The notes beneath the pieces are model-generated. The model saw nothing but the letters and a program-made list of their open reading frames with translations, had not been told where the DNA came from and made no database searches. A DNA stretch of 64,000 nucleotides from Periplaneta americana (Eukaryota > Arthropoda > Insecta > Blattodea > Blattidae), in assembly GCF_040183065.1 (NCBI RefSeq), contig NC_091121.1, positions 61,722,287 to 61,786,286 on the forward strand, in the 5' to 3' direction. Numbering within the stretch: the first letter of the stretch is position 1; every line of letters starts with the position of its first letter. Positions 23,540-36,509 of this stretch are shown piece by piece. Both the position numbers and the translations under genes were made by a program.

Positions 23540-24096
23540 TGCCACAGGGGCCAAGAGGCCAAGAGGGAGGTGCAAAGATAATAACTATTTTTATTAAAAT
23601 ACCAAAGTGGCCTCGTTATGTTGCCTTAATTTGAGGTGAAATTTTTTCTGAAAGGTTTTGCTCAATCACGCCAACTTAAAGCTTTTTTGCTGCTGCCAAG
23701 AAAATGCCTTTCACTGTTCATTACTGTGCGGACACATTTTATTTTAGTGCTGCATGTTGTAAGAGGAAGCAATATCAATGCCTCACTTGGACAATACCTA
23801 AGATTATAGAAAATGTATTTTGTTATATCTGGTTACCTAATGTGGGTTCCATACAAATAATTCAGACCTGATTGTGCCATTGGCTAAAGCATTTTGTACT
23901 AAATTACCTCAGCTGACGTACTTAAAAGTGCGATCAAATTGTTTCTGCTCAAGTCCCTGCAGTGGAGAAGATCTAGAAACAACCACCCACATTTGGTCCT
24001 TAAGACTTTTTTTTATTTAGAAGAAAAGATTTTGTATTGTGTAATGCATAAATATTTGTTTGTGATGTGCATTGTGAATGTCTGACTGTGAATAAA
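23540..24096 (+). terminator. kay 3' UTR and polyadenylation signal
   Basis: No competing ORF follows the stop. A canonical AATAAA occurs at 24091-24096, followed about 25-30 bases later by a T/G-rich stretch (TATTTGTTTG), the expected layout of an animal poly(A) site. The UTR would be about 0.57 kb; one ATTTA pentamer lies near 24014. Confidence 0.6.
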
Positions 24097-27000
24097 AGAG
24101 CTTTTGATACTCTGATTTCGTATTTGTTTGATTTAAAAAAATGGTGGTAGATTTCGAATGACAAGCATTCTTAAGACATTTTTTTTTGCATCTATAAATC
24201 ACGAATTATTTGTATATATAAATAATCATTAAACAAGAACTTATGAAGTACCAATACTAAGCATCAGAAGAAAAGCGCAGGCATTGCATATTCAAATTCT
24301 AAATTCAATTCTTTAATTTCCAAATGTGTAGAACTGAAGTTCTCAATATTTTATTACAATTCTGCCATTTTTAGTAGTGGTCTTTATGTATTACATGTAC
24401 TTCTGATTTTTAAAACCCATTTCATTTCCTATAATTTGGATTATAAAATGGACTCACCAGCAGCAGTGTAGGCAGTGGTCGTGGGGTTTGATTCCTGCCA
24501 AGCACATGTTTTCCATTGTCAATGTGATGCTGTATCGACTGGAAGCTCCGTAAAACCTTCGATAGACAAATAAAACATACTCACACATGATGCTAATGAA
24601 AGATGACTCAGCAGAATAACAGAATTGTGATTACTTACCTAAATCATCTGAAATTCTGACTCTTCACAAATAAGACTGTTTTCTTAAGACTCTTGACATA
24701 ATAAATATCAAATAAAACTATAAGATCCAACAAGAATGTTTATTTATAAATATTCATCTGGTTTGTACAGTATTTTACAATAGGATCTGCCTCCTGAGGC
24801 AATTCACAACACGTAATACTGAGTGCAGGGGTGTCCATTCAGGCAAAAACATTTCAATAACTTTTCAGAACATAATATTAAAGCACTGGACACCCCTGGT
24901 CCATGCTTTCTTGTATGGCAGGAGAAAAAGCCTCGCGTCATGTCATATGCTTATGCTTCCTCTCACTGTAGGTAGTTAATGTGTAAAGTAGTGACAGTAA
25001 AAGTAAAAGGAAGACTGAAATATTTAATTATTAAGAGCATTCAATACTACACTTATTTCTTGTTCATAGTAAATCAACTCATAAACATACGTTTGTTTAT
25101 AACTACAATATAACTCGTAGTTCCTACATAAAAATAATTGTAATGTCAAATATTTATTATTAAAAGTCAAAGCTTTTATATCATCGTTTCAATTTCTTAT
25201 CCCAGAGCATAACTCTGATAATTATTCATAATCAGTCATAGTCTTTATTACTAATATTTCTGGGAGGTGATTTCACTGAAATCATTAGTTTTTTAAATTT
25301 CATAGTTACATGTCTATCTCCCTCAGTTAATAATGTAAGGCATTTTCTTCCATGTAACTTGTAGGGCATTGATCACTTTCTTCTATGGTCATGGGCTCTC
25401 GCCCAAAAGGCAAAAGATGGTGGTGCTAATGGTTGATGATAAGCTGCTGCTGCTGCAACAATTGGGAATTGGGCACTAAAAATATCACGAATTATGAAGG
25501 ATTATTTGTCAATGTATTTGTCAATAAATGTTCAACTTAGCCTTGTATTCAGATACCCTGAAAGCAAGTTTTTTTTTTGGGGGGGGGGGGGGAGGCAGTC
25601 ATAGAAATAAAATAATATTCTTCTTAATATGGTAAAATGTAGTAGCAATAGTAATGCGCAGGAAAAAATACAAACAAAATATAGAACTGTACAATGTTCA
25701 TTATTTAAATAATTGGACTAAACTGAGTTGGCTTATGTGGGTGCAGATGTATTTTGATGCTGCACTTCCAAAAATTAATACAAATTAAAATCAGAAGGCT
25801 ACTAGAGAAAGTAATTTCCACTCTACTACCTACCGATATGGTATCTCAGAGCCAGTTCAAATATTTAATTTAAAGTTATTATTTTCAAATTATTATTTTA
25901 TTTCATGTGTTGTATGTTCTTTTTGAGTAATTTTAAGACCAGCGAGAAGTTACCCTCATATTGTCTAAATATACAAAGTTTCAAAGATATCTGTAGCTAA
26001 TAATGTACTCTAATAGGGTTCAGAAAGAATTCAAGACAAGACATTCGTTAGACACAGGATAACTCTGTTCTATGTCAACATTTTTCTTAACATTGTTTTA
26101 TATTACAATCTCCATTTTGGCTCCTTTCATATTATGTATTCATATTCAAGGAAACAATCTGGTTCTGTCCCTGTGTCCATATATTAAATATTTGTCATCG
26201 ATCATATCAGTTCAGTACATGTTTGCAGCAAACCATTTATTCTTCAATTCTCATTATTTACCAGCATGTAATGTTACAAATAGGGGCAGAAAGTCTCGCA
26301 GTTATATTATTTTATGTACAAAAACATTTTCCTTCGTCTCCTTTTCATTCCTCCAATTATAATATTTTGCATAATTATCGTTTCAGTGAGTACTTTCGTC
26401 TCTATTACGATGTTAAATGATAGAATGATCAAAATTATGTAAACATAACTAAGAGACAATCTTCCTTTTTATTATTACTGAAAGTCTTCAAAATCACTTT
26501 ATTACTGACAACTATAACTTCCCTCTTCAGCAACGCACTTCAGTCTATGTCTAGGCATGCACACATTTCCGAAATTGGATGGTCATAACTTGGTAGATAT
26601 ACTAAGTCACAGACTCGATCCCAGAATCAGTAACACGCCTATGCAGCTCTCAAAGGGTGTCAGCAGCTTTTTCTGTAGAGAGAGGAATAGAATAGTGGTT
26701 ATAATGGTCATAATGTGATTCTACCATTCAATTTCATCTCATTATGCGATCATGAACGTAATTATTTCTATTTGTCCTTTATTCCTCTGAAAAGCATAAT
26801 GCACAGGTCCCATTTCTTCCACCGCCATTCATAATCATCTTATAACCAGCGCAGAAAAGAGGTAATTTTTACACCATATAATCTTCTCATAAGAGGAATT
26901 CTACTGCGAGAGACCTATGAAACGAAGTGTTATAGGAATCTCCATCAACGTCATTGTATTACCCTAGTAGTGCAAAATCGAATGGGAAAGTACTTACAAG

Positions 27001-27797
27001 AAAATGACTTTATATAAAGAAATGTATGGTACGCATTCTAATCAATGCAGGAAGAGTGGATAAAAAGAGTCTGAAACCTAAGCAGATGTACCCTATGTCA
27101 CTACATCTTATCTGCAATTACTATAATATTTTAAAGCTTGTAGCCCATTGTCAATTAATTAAGACAAATCACTACGCTTACATTCTTTCAAACACACAAA
27201 TTCAATGGGAGCAAATATCAAGACAAACGAAATATTATTTTGAGCCTTAGTAAAAACAAAGAATAGTGTGGCATGGTTCTATCTTTTTTCAACATTTTCA
27301 AAAGATCTAGCCCATACGAGATGAAATGTTAAATTGTGATATATTCTGATTTTACCACGAGACTGTGAGGTGAGAATCACAGTGGAGTAACTATTCCATC
27401 ATATACATAGTAAATTTCATAGAAATGCCAATCTAGAAGATAATATAGAAATGTGAATCTAGAAGATACAGAATGGTAGCCACAATGTAAGACTACCTGG
27501 AGATACGTATGTAACCTGTGTTAGGGAAATTGCATTATACTGAACTCTCAAGGTAATGTTATACGACAACCTAAATATGCCAACGACATTAGAAACGGAC
27601 CATAGATATCCGAATATTTTAAAAGTATTTTAAGAATGCAACTGCAACCTATTCTGAAACTTATTCAAAATTACGAATCAAATTGAAAACATCTTGATGG
27701 TAGCATGGAGCACAACAGAATCTGCAGGCGTGGAATCAGTTATTTCTAACAAGGCAGTCAATATTATAATAATAAATTTCCAGATTAAGCTAGTGTG

Positions 27798-28460
27798 GGG
27801 CCTGTAGCATAATATTATAAAGCCACAAATTTATAAAAAAAATGCATATAAATATTAAAATATAAATCATTTTCGTGAAATGCAAAGTCATTCAGTATTT
27901 TAATTGGGCCTGTAGCATAATATTATAAAGAAGCCACAAATTTATAAAAAAAAAATGCATATAAATATTAAAATATAAATCATTTTCGTGAAATGTAAAG
28001 TCATTCAGTATTTTAATTGGACCTGTAGCATAATATTATAAAGAAGCCACAAATTTATAAAAAAAAAAAAAGCATATAAATATTAAAATATAAATAATTT
28101 TCGTGAAATGTAAAGTCATTCAGTATTTTAATTGGGCCTGTAGCATAATATTATAAAAAAGCCACAAATTTATAAAAAAAATGCATATAAATATTAAAAT
28201 ATAAATCATTTTCGTGAAATGTAAAGTCATTCAGTATTTTAATTGGGCCTGTAGCATTATTTTATAAAGAAGCCACAAATTTATAAAAATAAATATTAAA
28301 ATATAAATCATTTTCGTGAAATGTAAAGTCATTCAGTATTTTAATTGGGCCTGTAGCATAATATTATAAAGAAGCCACAAATTTATAAAAAAAAAAATGC
28401 ATATAAATATTAAAATATAAATCATTTTCGTGAAATGTAAAGTCATTCAGTATTTTAATT
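27798..28460. repeat. Tandem array, six units of about 110 bp
   Basis: Units begin GGGCCTGTAGCATAATATT at about 27798, 27906, 28019, 28134, 28246 and 28347 (101-115 bp each) and contain CATTTTCGTGAAATG. Length variation is mainly in an internal A-run; the fifth unit lacks ATGCAT. Very AT-rich; no coding frame. Confidence 0.9.
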
Positions 28461-31449
28461 AAATGTCGGTACATTATTGAGAGGTGATTCTAACCTGGTG
28501 TGGTTTTAACAAAAATAATAAGTACCTGCATATGACTGAAAAAAGCATTGGGGGGGGGGGGGAGAAGTTTAAATTTAAATGTCTTATTTAATAGACATAC
28601 TGCATTACTGTAACAGAATCATACATGAGAAATAAGTAGTCAGTATAAAAATATGATTCTCCCAGCCCCGACTTTATAGCGTCTAGAACCACCACTGTTG
28701 CTACGAGTAGCTATTTACATTTAAGTATCAATGCCAAACGTCGAAAGTAATAAAACTCAATATTTAAAAATTAACTTTTCTAGATTTAGGGCATATAAAT
28801 TTGTGGATGATAATGGAAATGTCTATTTCATGCGAAGTTCATGTTCAATACTCATTAAAGTGAGATTGTTCAATCTGTCTTGAATGATTGTGCTCGTTAG
28901 TATATTTTTTATTCTTTTCAATTTTGAAAGTGAGCATTCTCTGCAGTGAATTTTAGGAAATAAAAAGGTAGGCCTATCATTTTCCAAACGGCAAGCCAAG
29001 ACCATATGAACAGTTTATGTTACAGAAACTATATAGCGGTATTAACAAAGGCTAGTGAACACTCACAAATTTATGTGATTGTTGTAACTATGAGCGCCTA
29101 TGAAATACAGTAACCAATTAGGAATAGTGTTCTGAAAGTTATCTGTTTAATGCCTATTAAAACTCATATCCGTTGGGATATACAAATTAAACCCTACAGT
29201 CTAATCCAAACATGTATGTTCATCTTGTAGTCTGCAAACCAACGAAGACACAACACCTGCACGTGACATGGCAAAGAGTCAATACAAACACAGAAACCAC
29301 AATGGAAGTATCATTCAACTTGCCATTTGCACCAAATACCTTACAAACATATATATTTAGAAATTTGTCAATTTATTTGTTTATTTTATATTGAGGGTCC
29401 TTAAAAATGTGGGGCTCGTAGCTTATGCGACATTTACTATTGGTGTTAATCCAGCATTGACGATGACGATGATGATGATGATGATGATAATAATAATAAT
29501 GAATGCATTATAATAAGCACAATACAAAAATACTAAATATAGTTATAATAATACCATGTCATCTTTAATTACTTTTAAAATAATAAGAATATTGCTACTT
29601 TTCTGCATCTTATATAAATGGTCTTAAATTAGTCCCACTTGTTTAGCAGAAGAGGCTGAAGATTGAAAATCAGTTACATATTTGTATATCGTCACTTACA
29701 GTTTAAACAAGGTATAAAAGAGGACTAACATTGTAAGTTTGAATTATTCCAAAACAGCAGAAATCAGCTGTGGCTCATGGTATTAACATTTGGGAAGCTC
29801 TAACACACCAAAGTGGAGACATGAAATGGACTCTCAGCAATTAAAACGTATCATAAATACATAATTATTTAGTTATATGAAATTTTAAGACTGATGATAA
29901 TGAAAAAAAAAATATATATATATACTATATATTTCCCAATTTTTGCAGCTCTGCCTCCGAGCCTTTTCTTATGTTAGTAAAAAAAGTCCACAATATGGGA
30001 ATGAGAATGCGACAAAGGGAAATTTAAGACAACCCAAGGAATGGTGGTGTAAAAGCATACCAACCACACACCCTAAGATCTGAAAGAACTATGATTATGA
30101 TACTGCTTTTAAGTGTCAAAGTTTCTTGGTCTATATTGTATGAGATCTAGTCAACACCCATACTTGAACATTCAGCAATGGAAGGATGTGCAGTTACATA
30201 AAATACCTCAAATGCTTACTCAACCAATAAACGAATGTAAATCACTAAACAATTTCTGGAAAGATAAAACTTTCTATAATTCTACTATGATATTGTTCAC
30301 ACTAACATCTGGAATCTTTTAAGTAAATTCCCACTAATTCTTACAAGAACTACTGTCTTTATGGGAAACTGACTTCTTGTATAAAATCCGCTTTGAGAAC
30401 TACAATCTAAGAATTAAATAACACTACTGATGAAAATAAAGAATTTTTACACATGTGACCTATGTTTCTATTTGAAAAATTACTGTTGATGAGCACAACT
30501 TCTAATTGCTGTAGATAACTATACAAGACGGGGCTTTTCCTCCTTAAAGTGGACCCTCACTGTGGAAGCCTCAATTTAAGCTGTATATTACTTATGACTA
30601 ATACTGGAACTACTCAAGTTAGAATATTATTTCCACACGTGACTTCCAAAATATCTATCAACATTTTGATTAAGATTTCCTAAGTCTGCCATGCTTCGAA
30701 GCTTATGGAAATAAAGCCATGTTACTGTCTGTTGCACATATTTATGCAACAATATAAAACGTTTGGAAACAACTGTATTACGCATTACAAACAGCTTAAT
30801 GAAAACCATAAGAGACTCCAGTTCTCTGCAAATACTGATAAATTTAACATCTTCAAAATACTTCTTAATACATTTCTCGTTATCAGTACTAACTGCCATA
30901 TACTAGTGTCACAATCTTTTTTTTATAAAATTAATAATTTTGATTGACTTTTCTATGCTTTTTGTGCCTATACCAAGACATGGAGTTGGAGAAAGAAAAA
31001 TTAAAGTGGACCTGAAACATTTCATCTTAGCAGGATACAACTTCAAGAAAGTGTGATGTTTGTATCTGATTATGCATTCGACTGTATTTTGTACAGAAAA
31101 TAGAAGATAGAATAATACTGATATGGCCCTGCAGTTGTGAAACAAAATTTTCGGGCAAAAGAGTTTAATTAAATAAAACACTTGTACAAAAAAATAATGA
31201 CTTTCACTATTCATTGCTGTAACACTGCTGCGGAGCAGGCACTCAGACTTTATTAAAATTATTAGTGATCTGGGTCCTTAGTTCACGAGTTTAAAAATGA
31301 GAAATTTCACAATATTTTCATTTATCTTGTTGCAATTATAACAAAATTATAGGTAAAATATACAAGAATAGACAGTACATATATCCAGAATAATAATTTT
31401 AGACATTAAAATCTCTACTTATAACAGAAATAAACTTATTGTCATTACA

Positions 31450-31645
31450 ACCACTGTGTAGCTCAGACAGCAGGCACGTCTCCCTGCTGATCCAGCGTGA
31501 TTTTGATTCCTGCTGGGACTGATTACCTGGTTGGATTTTTTCCGAGGTTTTCCGCAACCATAAGGAGAATGTCAGGTAATATATGGCGAAACTTCGGCCT
31601 CATCTGTCCAAATAGTATCTCACTATCTCACATTTAATCGACTCT
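31450..31645 (+). mobile_element. tRNA-derived SINE, second subfamily
   Basis: Head GTGTAGCTCAGACAGCAGGC (A-box) and GATTTTGATTCC (B-box), body GGTTGGATTTTTTCCGAGGT, GGCCTCATCTGTCC. Similar to the 19.7 kb copy in the other orientation. Confidence 0.7.
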
Positions 31646-33288
31646 AAATAATCTGTTATCCATCCAACTCAAGAGCGAAACCTGATGCAACAAATGCAAA
31701 TGTTGTAATGTTCCATACTTGACCATCTATCACAGTACATATCTCGGTGTGAAACAATGTAGTCCAATATATTTTATATTGTTTATTTTTTATTTTGAAA
31801 TAAAAACTATGTTAATAAATAATATTTTAACTTCAAATATATTTGCCATAAGATTGCGTCATTCATAAGCCACCACTCAGTGACTGATACATTAGATGGC
31901 CATCACTAGAACAAAGTCATTTAGAAAGGAAGCACGTCTGTAAGGTATCACACCTGTCCTACAGTTGTGACATAATGGCAAAGTGTTGTATTCAAACATG
32001 TAAGTGGCAAAGCTCTAAAGAGTGGAAGGAAAGCTATTGTTTTGAATGCTTTCCTTTAACACTACCTGTGTGCTAGCTTGTGCAAATGAACATTGCATTT
32101 CTCTAACAATCTATGATACTCGAAAAGAACATGTGCGTGGAATCCTGCTGAGGGGAAGTCAATATAGATAGAAATAAGTTGTGAACCGAACACGCCTGTT
32201 GAGTGTGGAGTGATACAAACTGCATTGTTTATATGAGGTTCCTTTCTTGAGCTGAATGGCTAATAATAATTGACACAACATCGTTAAATAACTAACTTTA
32301 AAAATATATAATTATGACCATTACAATTATAGTAATTTTGATACGGATTACTAAAAAAAATCAGTCTCAAGAAGAATAAAAAAAATGGGAAGAGGAGTGA
32401 AATGAGATGCATAAATAATTACTGAATATCACCGTCACTATCACTATCAGGAATTCTTCCTTAAATTGCACGGATATTATGCTAAAAACTTAATATATTT
32501 ACACTAAGCTGTGCATGTGCAGCAATTCGTAATGCTTCTGATAAAATAATAATTACAGTACATCATCGGCAGTATATGTGTTAATACCACAATTCCAGAA
32601 CATTACAGGAAGTTTCAAAGAGATTAAGTTATTGTTTGTTTGGTATATTATTTCATTATTTAACATTAAATAACCTGTTTCATTTCATTTTCGGTTAAAT
32701 ATACCCCATTCCAGATTTCTGTACTTAATACAATTAAAAAAATAAAGATTACTTTAATATATAGATACAGATTCTGATCTTACCCAGTATTGGTAAACTT
32801 CAGTCTGCAGACTAATACCATACCTCTGTTACAAAAAGTGATCTCTTAAATTCATTAAACAGAAGTGTAGGAAAGTGAAACTGCATTCTTATTATGGAGA
32901 GAGACTGTCAAAGTATGTTACGAAATGCTTCCAGAGTGAAGATCCTTCTGCTAGCCATATATAAGACGAGAGAGAAAGTTATAGTGAAATACAAAATCTT
33001 TTTTGAAAATATAAAAGACATGTTCATCTTAATAAACCTAATTAAAAATGGCACCAACACTTTTCTAATACTAAAAAAAAAGTGTCAATTTTCCTGTTCA
33101 AAAATGGCACAAGTAAAAGAGTGCTGGCAGATAGGCAGGTAGACAGACAGACGGACGGACATATAGGCATGAAGAAGCAAGCAGTCCTACAACATACATC
33201 GTCATAGTACTCTACATGCAGTCCAGTAAGTACATTTCACCGGTGCCACACCTTGAATTATAAGCTTATGTTAGTCTGTGATGCACTA

Positions 33289-33473
33289 TTAGGGTGAGGT
33301 GCCTCGCACAGGAAACATGAGCAGCTTGGCCTTCAAGAAGGAAAGATCTGGAATTTCATCTAACACCTTCACTGCTTCAGGACTCAGTCCTTGTCTGCTG
33401 CGGGCAGCAGGTGCAGACTGGCTCGATGCTAGGATTTGCTGCACCAGTGCATTACTCGTGGGCGTCTCAGGCG
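33289..33473 (-). CDS. Aftph: aftiphilin last coding exon
   Basis: Acceptor TTTCTTGCAG|CGCC, 185 bp to TAA (33291-33289). It encodes ETPTSNALVQQILASS, LSPEAVKVLDEIPDLSFLKA and KLLMFPVRGTSP. The match to the vertebrate C-terminus is strong. It is separated from exon 6 by an 8.7 kb intron that holds three hAT elements or parts of them. Confidence 0.92.
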
Positions 33474-36400
33474 CTGCAAGAAAGACACAATTGAAATCCA
33501 GGTACAAAGAAATGACTGAAATACATCACTAAGCAAACTGTGATGGGCTTTCAGATAGGTAACTGTATACTTACAGTAGGTCTTGTATGCACTTGACAAT
33601 TTTTTAGAAACTGTTTTTACACAGAGTTGCATGTCCAGATTTGAAACATTTTTTAGGGGGAGGGACATCATATAAATTAAAGTTATGGCACTAGTTCACG
33701 CGTGCAATGTATTATCAATAAATCCCACGCATCCTAAAAACTTGTGATAAAAACAGGTTTTTATGGAATGAACAAATCATACAATTATCCTATTATCAGA
33801 TATAAAATTAGTGGATGGGAATAAGCCCTGAATTTTACTAGGATAATACTTCATGCAATTGAAGGTAAAACATAATACAAAAATACTGAATTCAGAACGA
33901 CAATTTCCTCATCAATTATTAGATTAGTCCTAGCACTCCAGTTTATTGTGCTGGAAATTCTCAAAGAAGCCTGATGTATATATTCAAGAAGTCCCGTATG
34001 TACAAAACTTTCGTAAGTGTAATGACAGAGTATGTGTATGTGAAATGTGAAGGCAAGTGGTTCAGAGTGCCAGATCATAAATTTAATTCTGATAAGAAGC
34101 AGCACAACTACAATGTGAATATGTTTAAATAAATGAAACATTTAAATTTGGGCCTATATTTAACGACTGAAAAAATTCTTTAAATGTGTATGAATGTTGA
34201 ACTTAATCTGTAAAGACAGTCTGTAAAAAGGATCTGGAATTTATTTCGAATTTCATGTTTGGGTGATGTCACATCCCACAAGCACACACACAATGATTAT
34301 CACATTGTGAGCTTACTCTAGCTGCTAGCCTCATGTCCACATGCCTCAGCAGATGTGAATGATCATCCAACCAGAACAGAGGTATCGTGTAATTAGCATA
34401 ATGATTTCCCCAGCCTTATAAGTGATCTCTGTAACTGGATTTTGCTACCTATCATAGCTCCCCAAAGTCATTATGATGCTGGGGTGGGCACTGGTCCCAT
34501 ATCCTGGCTGAAATTTCATGAGAAAATATCTTCCCCATGAGGACTCGAACCAGCGAGCATTCCAGTTTTTATCTTATAAAACCCAAAACTTCTCTTCTAA
34601 ACAATCACTGAAATCCTACATATTGCACAACAATATTTCCCAGTGTCCAGTCAGCTTATAAAACAAGTACACAGTATGGGACTTCGTGACATATCACTGA
34701 GTGTAAGCTCTGTAGGCTAAAAAAAGAGATTGCTTTCAAGTAAGGTATGAAAATTAATAATTAAGTCTGAGAAGGTGTCAATTATTTGGCAACATAATAA
34801 ATCTACACAGAAAATATCACTGCAAGGGATATGCTTAAGCTTTTGGAATTGTTATGTCCAGTTATTTAAATGAACTGTAGTGTCTGCTGAGGCTATTCAC
34901 CATTACACTAAACAATGTTTATGTTTCGTAATTCACAGAACAGCCATGTAACACCTACTGTAAAGTTACAATTATCTGTCATTCATTTAATTCGTTTCTG
35001 TCATTTGCAGAATAATGAAGGAAATGCACAAGACGTTTAGATCTAAACCTGTTAATGGCAGATGCATCGAAATGATTTGACATAGGAAAATAAATAAATA
35101 CAATTATCCAAAATATGAGCATGAATATTTCGAGTAAATCAGGTTGTGTTGTTTTTTCAATAAAGATACACACAACCATTAGCGTACAAATAATTGAATT
35201 CATCTGAATATTTTCAGAGAAATTACCTTGTATTATTGAATATGAACACATTCTGTCCACAAATTCAAAGGAAAGACTATGCAACAGACAGAATATCAAA
35301 ACTGCATAATGAATAACAAGCACGCTGAAAAGGTTACAAATACTAGAAACATATTTTGCCAGTGGCACAGTTGTTTCTCCATATTTAGTATAATTCGATC
35401 ACATGAATCTATAATGAAACGTATCTACTTACGAAAAAGTACCATAATATAAGTTGCGTTTATTCAAGTTTCTGCAGTATTTTACAGAGACTGTGCAAGC
35501 ACTGAAACAGTATGTTAAATTATTATGTAAGTAACGAGAAACAGGTTCCGTTATAGATAAGAAACCTTATACAAATTGTAAACACAACTTGTACAACTTC
35601 TTTTTCAATAGATACGTTTCAACGAGAAAAATACATTGTTGCACTGTGTACTATAGTCAAAAATACATCTTTCTCAATGCAGTTCAGACAATTTAATAAC
35701 AGAGTTTGACAATGAAAAGGGCCAGTACAATTGTGTTGCTGCCTTAGTGCAAAAAAAAAAAAAAAAAAAAAAATACTTCGCGTCCTGCTCAGAGCATAAG
35801 AGGAAAAAAAAACCAGGGAACCCAAAGCACTGCTAGTCAAAATGCAATCTCGTAGCTCGGTAAGAATGCTAGTAACTTAGATCTGACTTGCTCTGTTTTT
35901 CCAGTCTATACAAAAGTTTTGTTAGGTAATCATGTTTAATAAGATCTAAATTTTGCAACAGTTTATCTTCTGGAATAATCACAATAAAATCTATCTTAAG
36001 CTCATAGAGAGAGTTATGAAAAAATTTAAATGCTTAAATCATCACAATATTACGTATATTAGCATGACGAGGGGTAACATTATACAGGGAAAGGGGAGAC
36101 AAAAATGCAAACAGTTACTGTATATCCATTGTGAATTTTGGATTACACAATTTGCAGTTTCTTTATGTGCATTGTCACAACTCACAGGACAAAGAAAGAC
36201 GGTATATGCAAAATATATGAAATATATTACAAAAATGTCTACATTTTCTAAGTTGCTGTATGAAAAATATGAGAAATATAACTTAATAATGCACAAACTC
36301 CCAAATATAGAAGTTGACTACGATTTGACACTCAAAGCTTAACTTCAACAAATTTAAATCTCAAAATACGTTGAAGATGACTGTGCATAAACTTATCTTA

Positions 36401-36478
36401 CAAGTTTTGGGTATAATTTAAGTTAATTCTTTACTTTGAAAGGACTTCAAATTTACGCTAGAAGTGCATCAACACATA

Positions 36479-36509
<31 letters not shown>

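Larger units (their letters stand above)
24120..33288. other. Intergenic region between convergent kay and aftiphilin
   Basis: No recognised gene. Contains the 27.8 kb tandem array, the 31.4 kb SINE, GAT/AAT simple repeats near 29.46 kb, a SINE-like B-box GGGTTTGATTCC near 24486 and the SINE tail-like TCGTTAAATAACTAAC near 32283. The 3' UTR of aftiphilin must end somewhere here; no single poly(A) signal stands out. Confidence 0.6.

Noticed and set aside
26072-26420. Two overlapping plus-strand frames (96 and 65 codons).
   Set aside because: Overlap in different frames, hydrophobic T-rich chance composition, no splice or promoter context.
31452-31520. tRNA gene at 31.45 kb.
   Set aside because: A- and B-boxes are present but the acceptor stem does not pair and a SINE body follows; same for 11.8 and 19.9 kb.
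35953-36342. 129-codon plus-strand frame.
   Set aside because: Lys/Ile/Asn/Tyr-rich composition expected of AT-rich chance frames, overlapped by an 84-codon frame on the other strand; no motif recognised.
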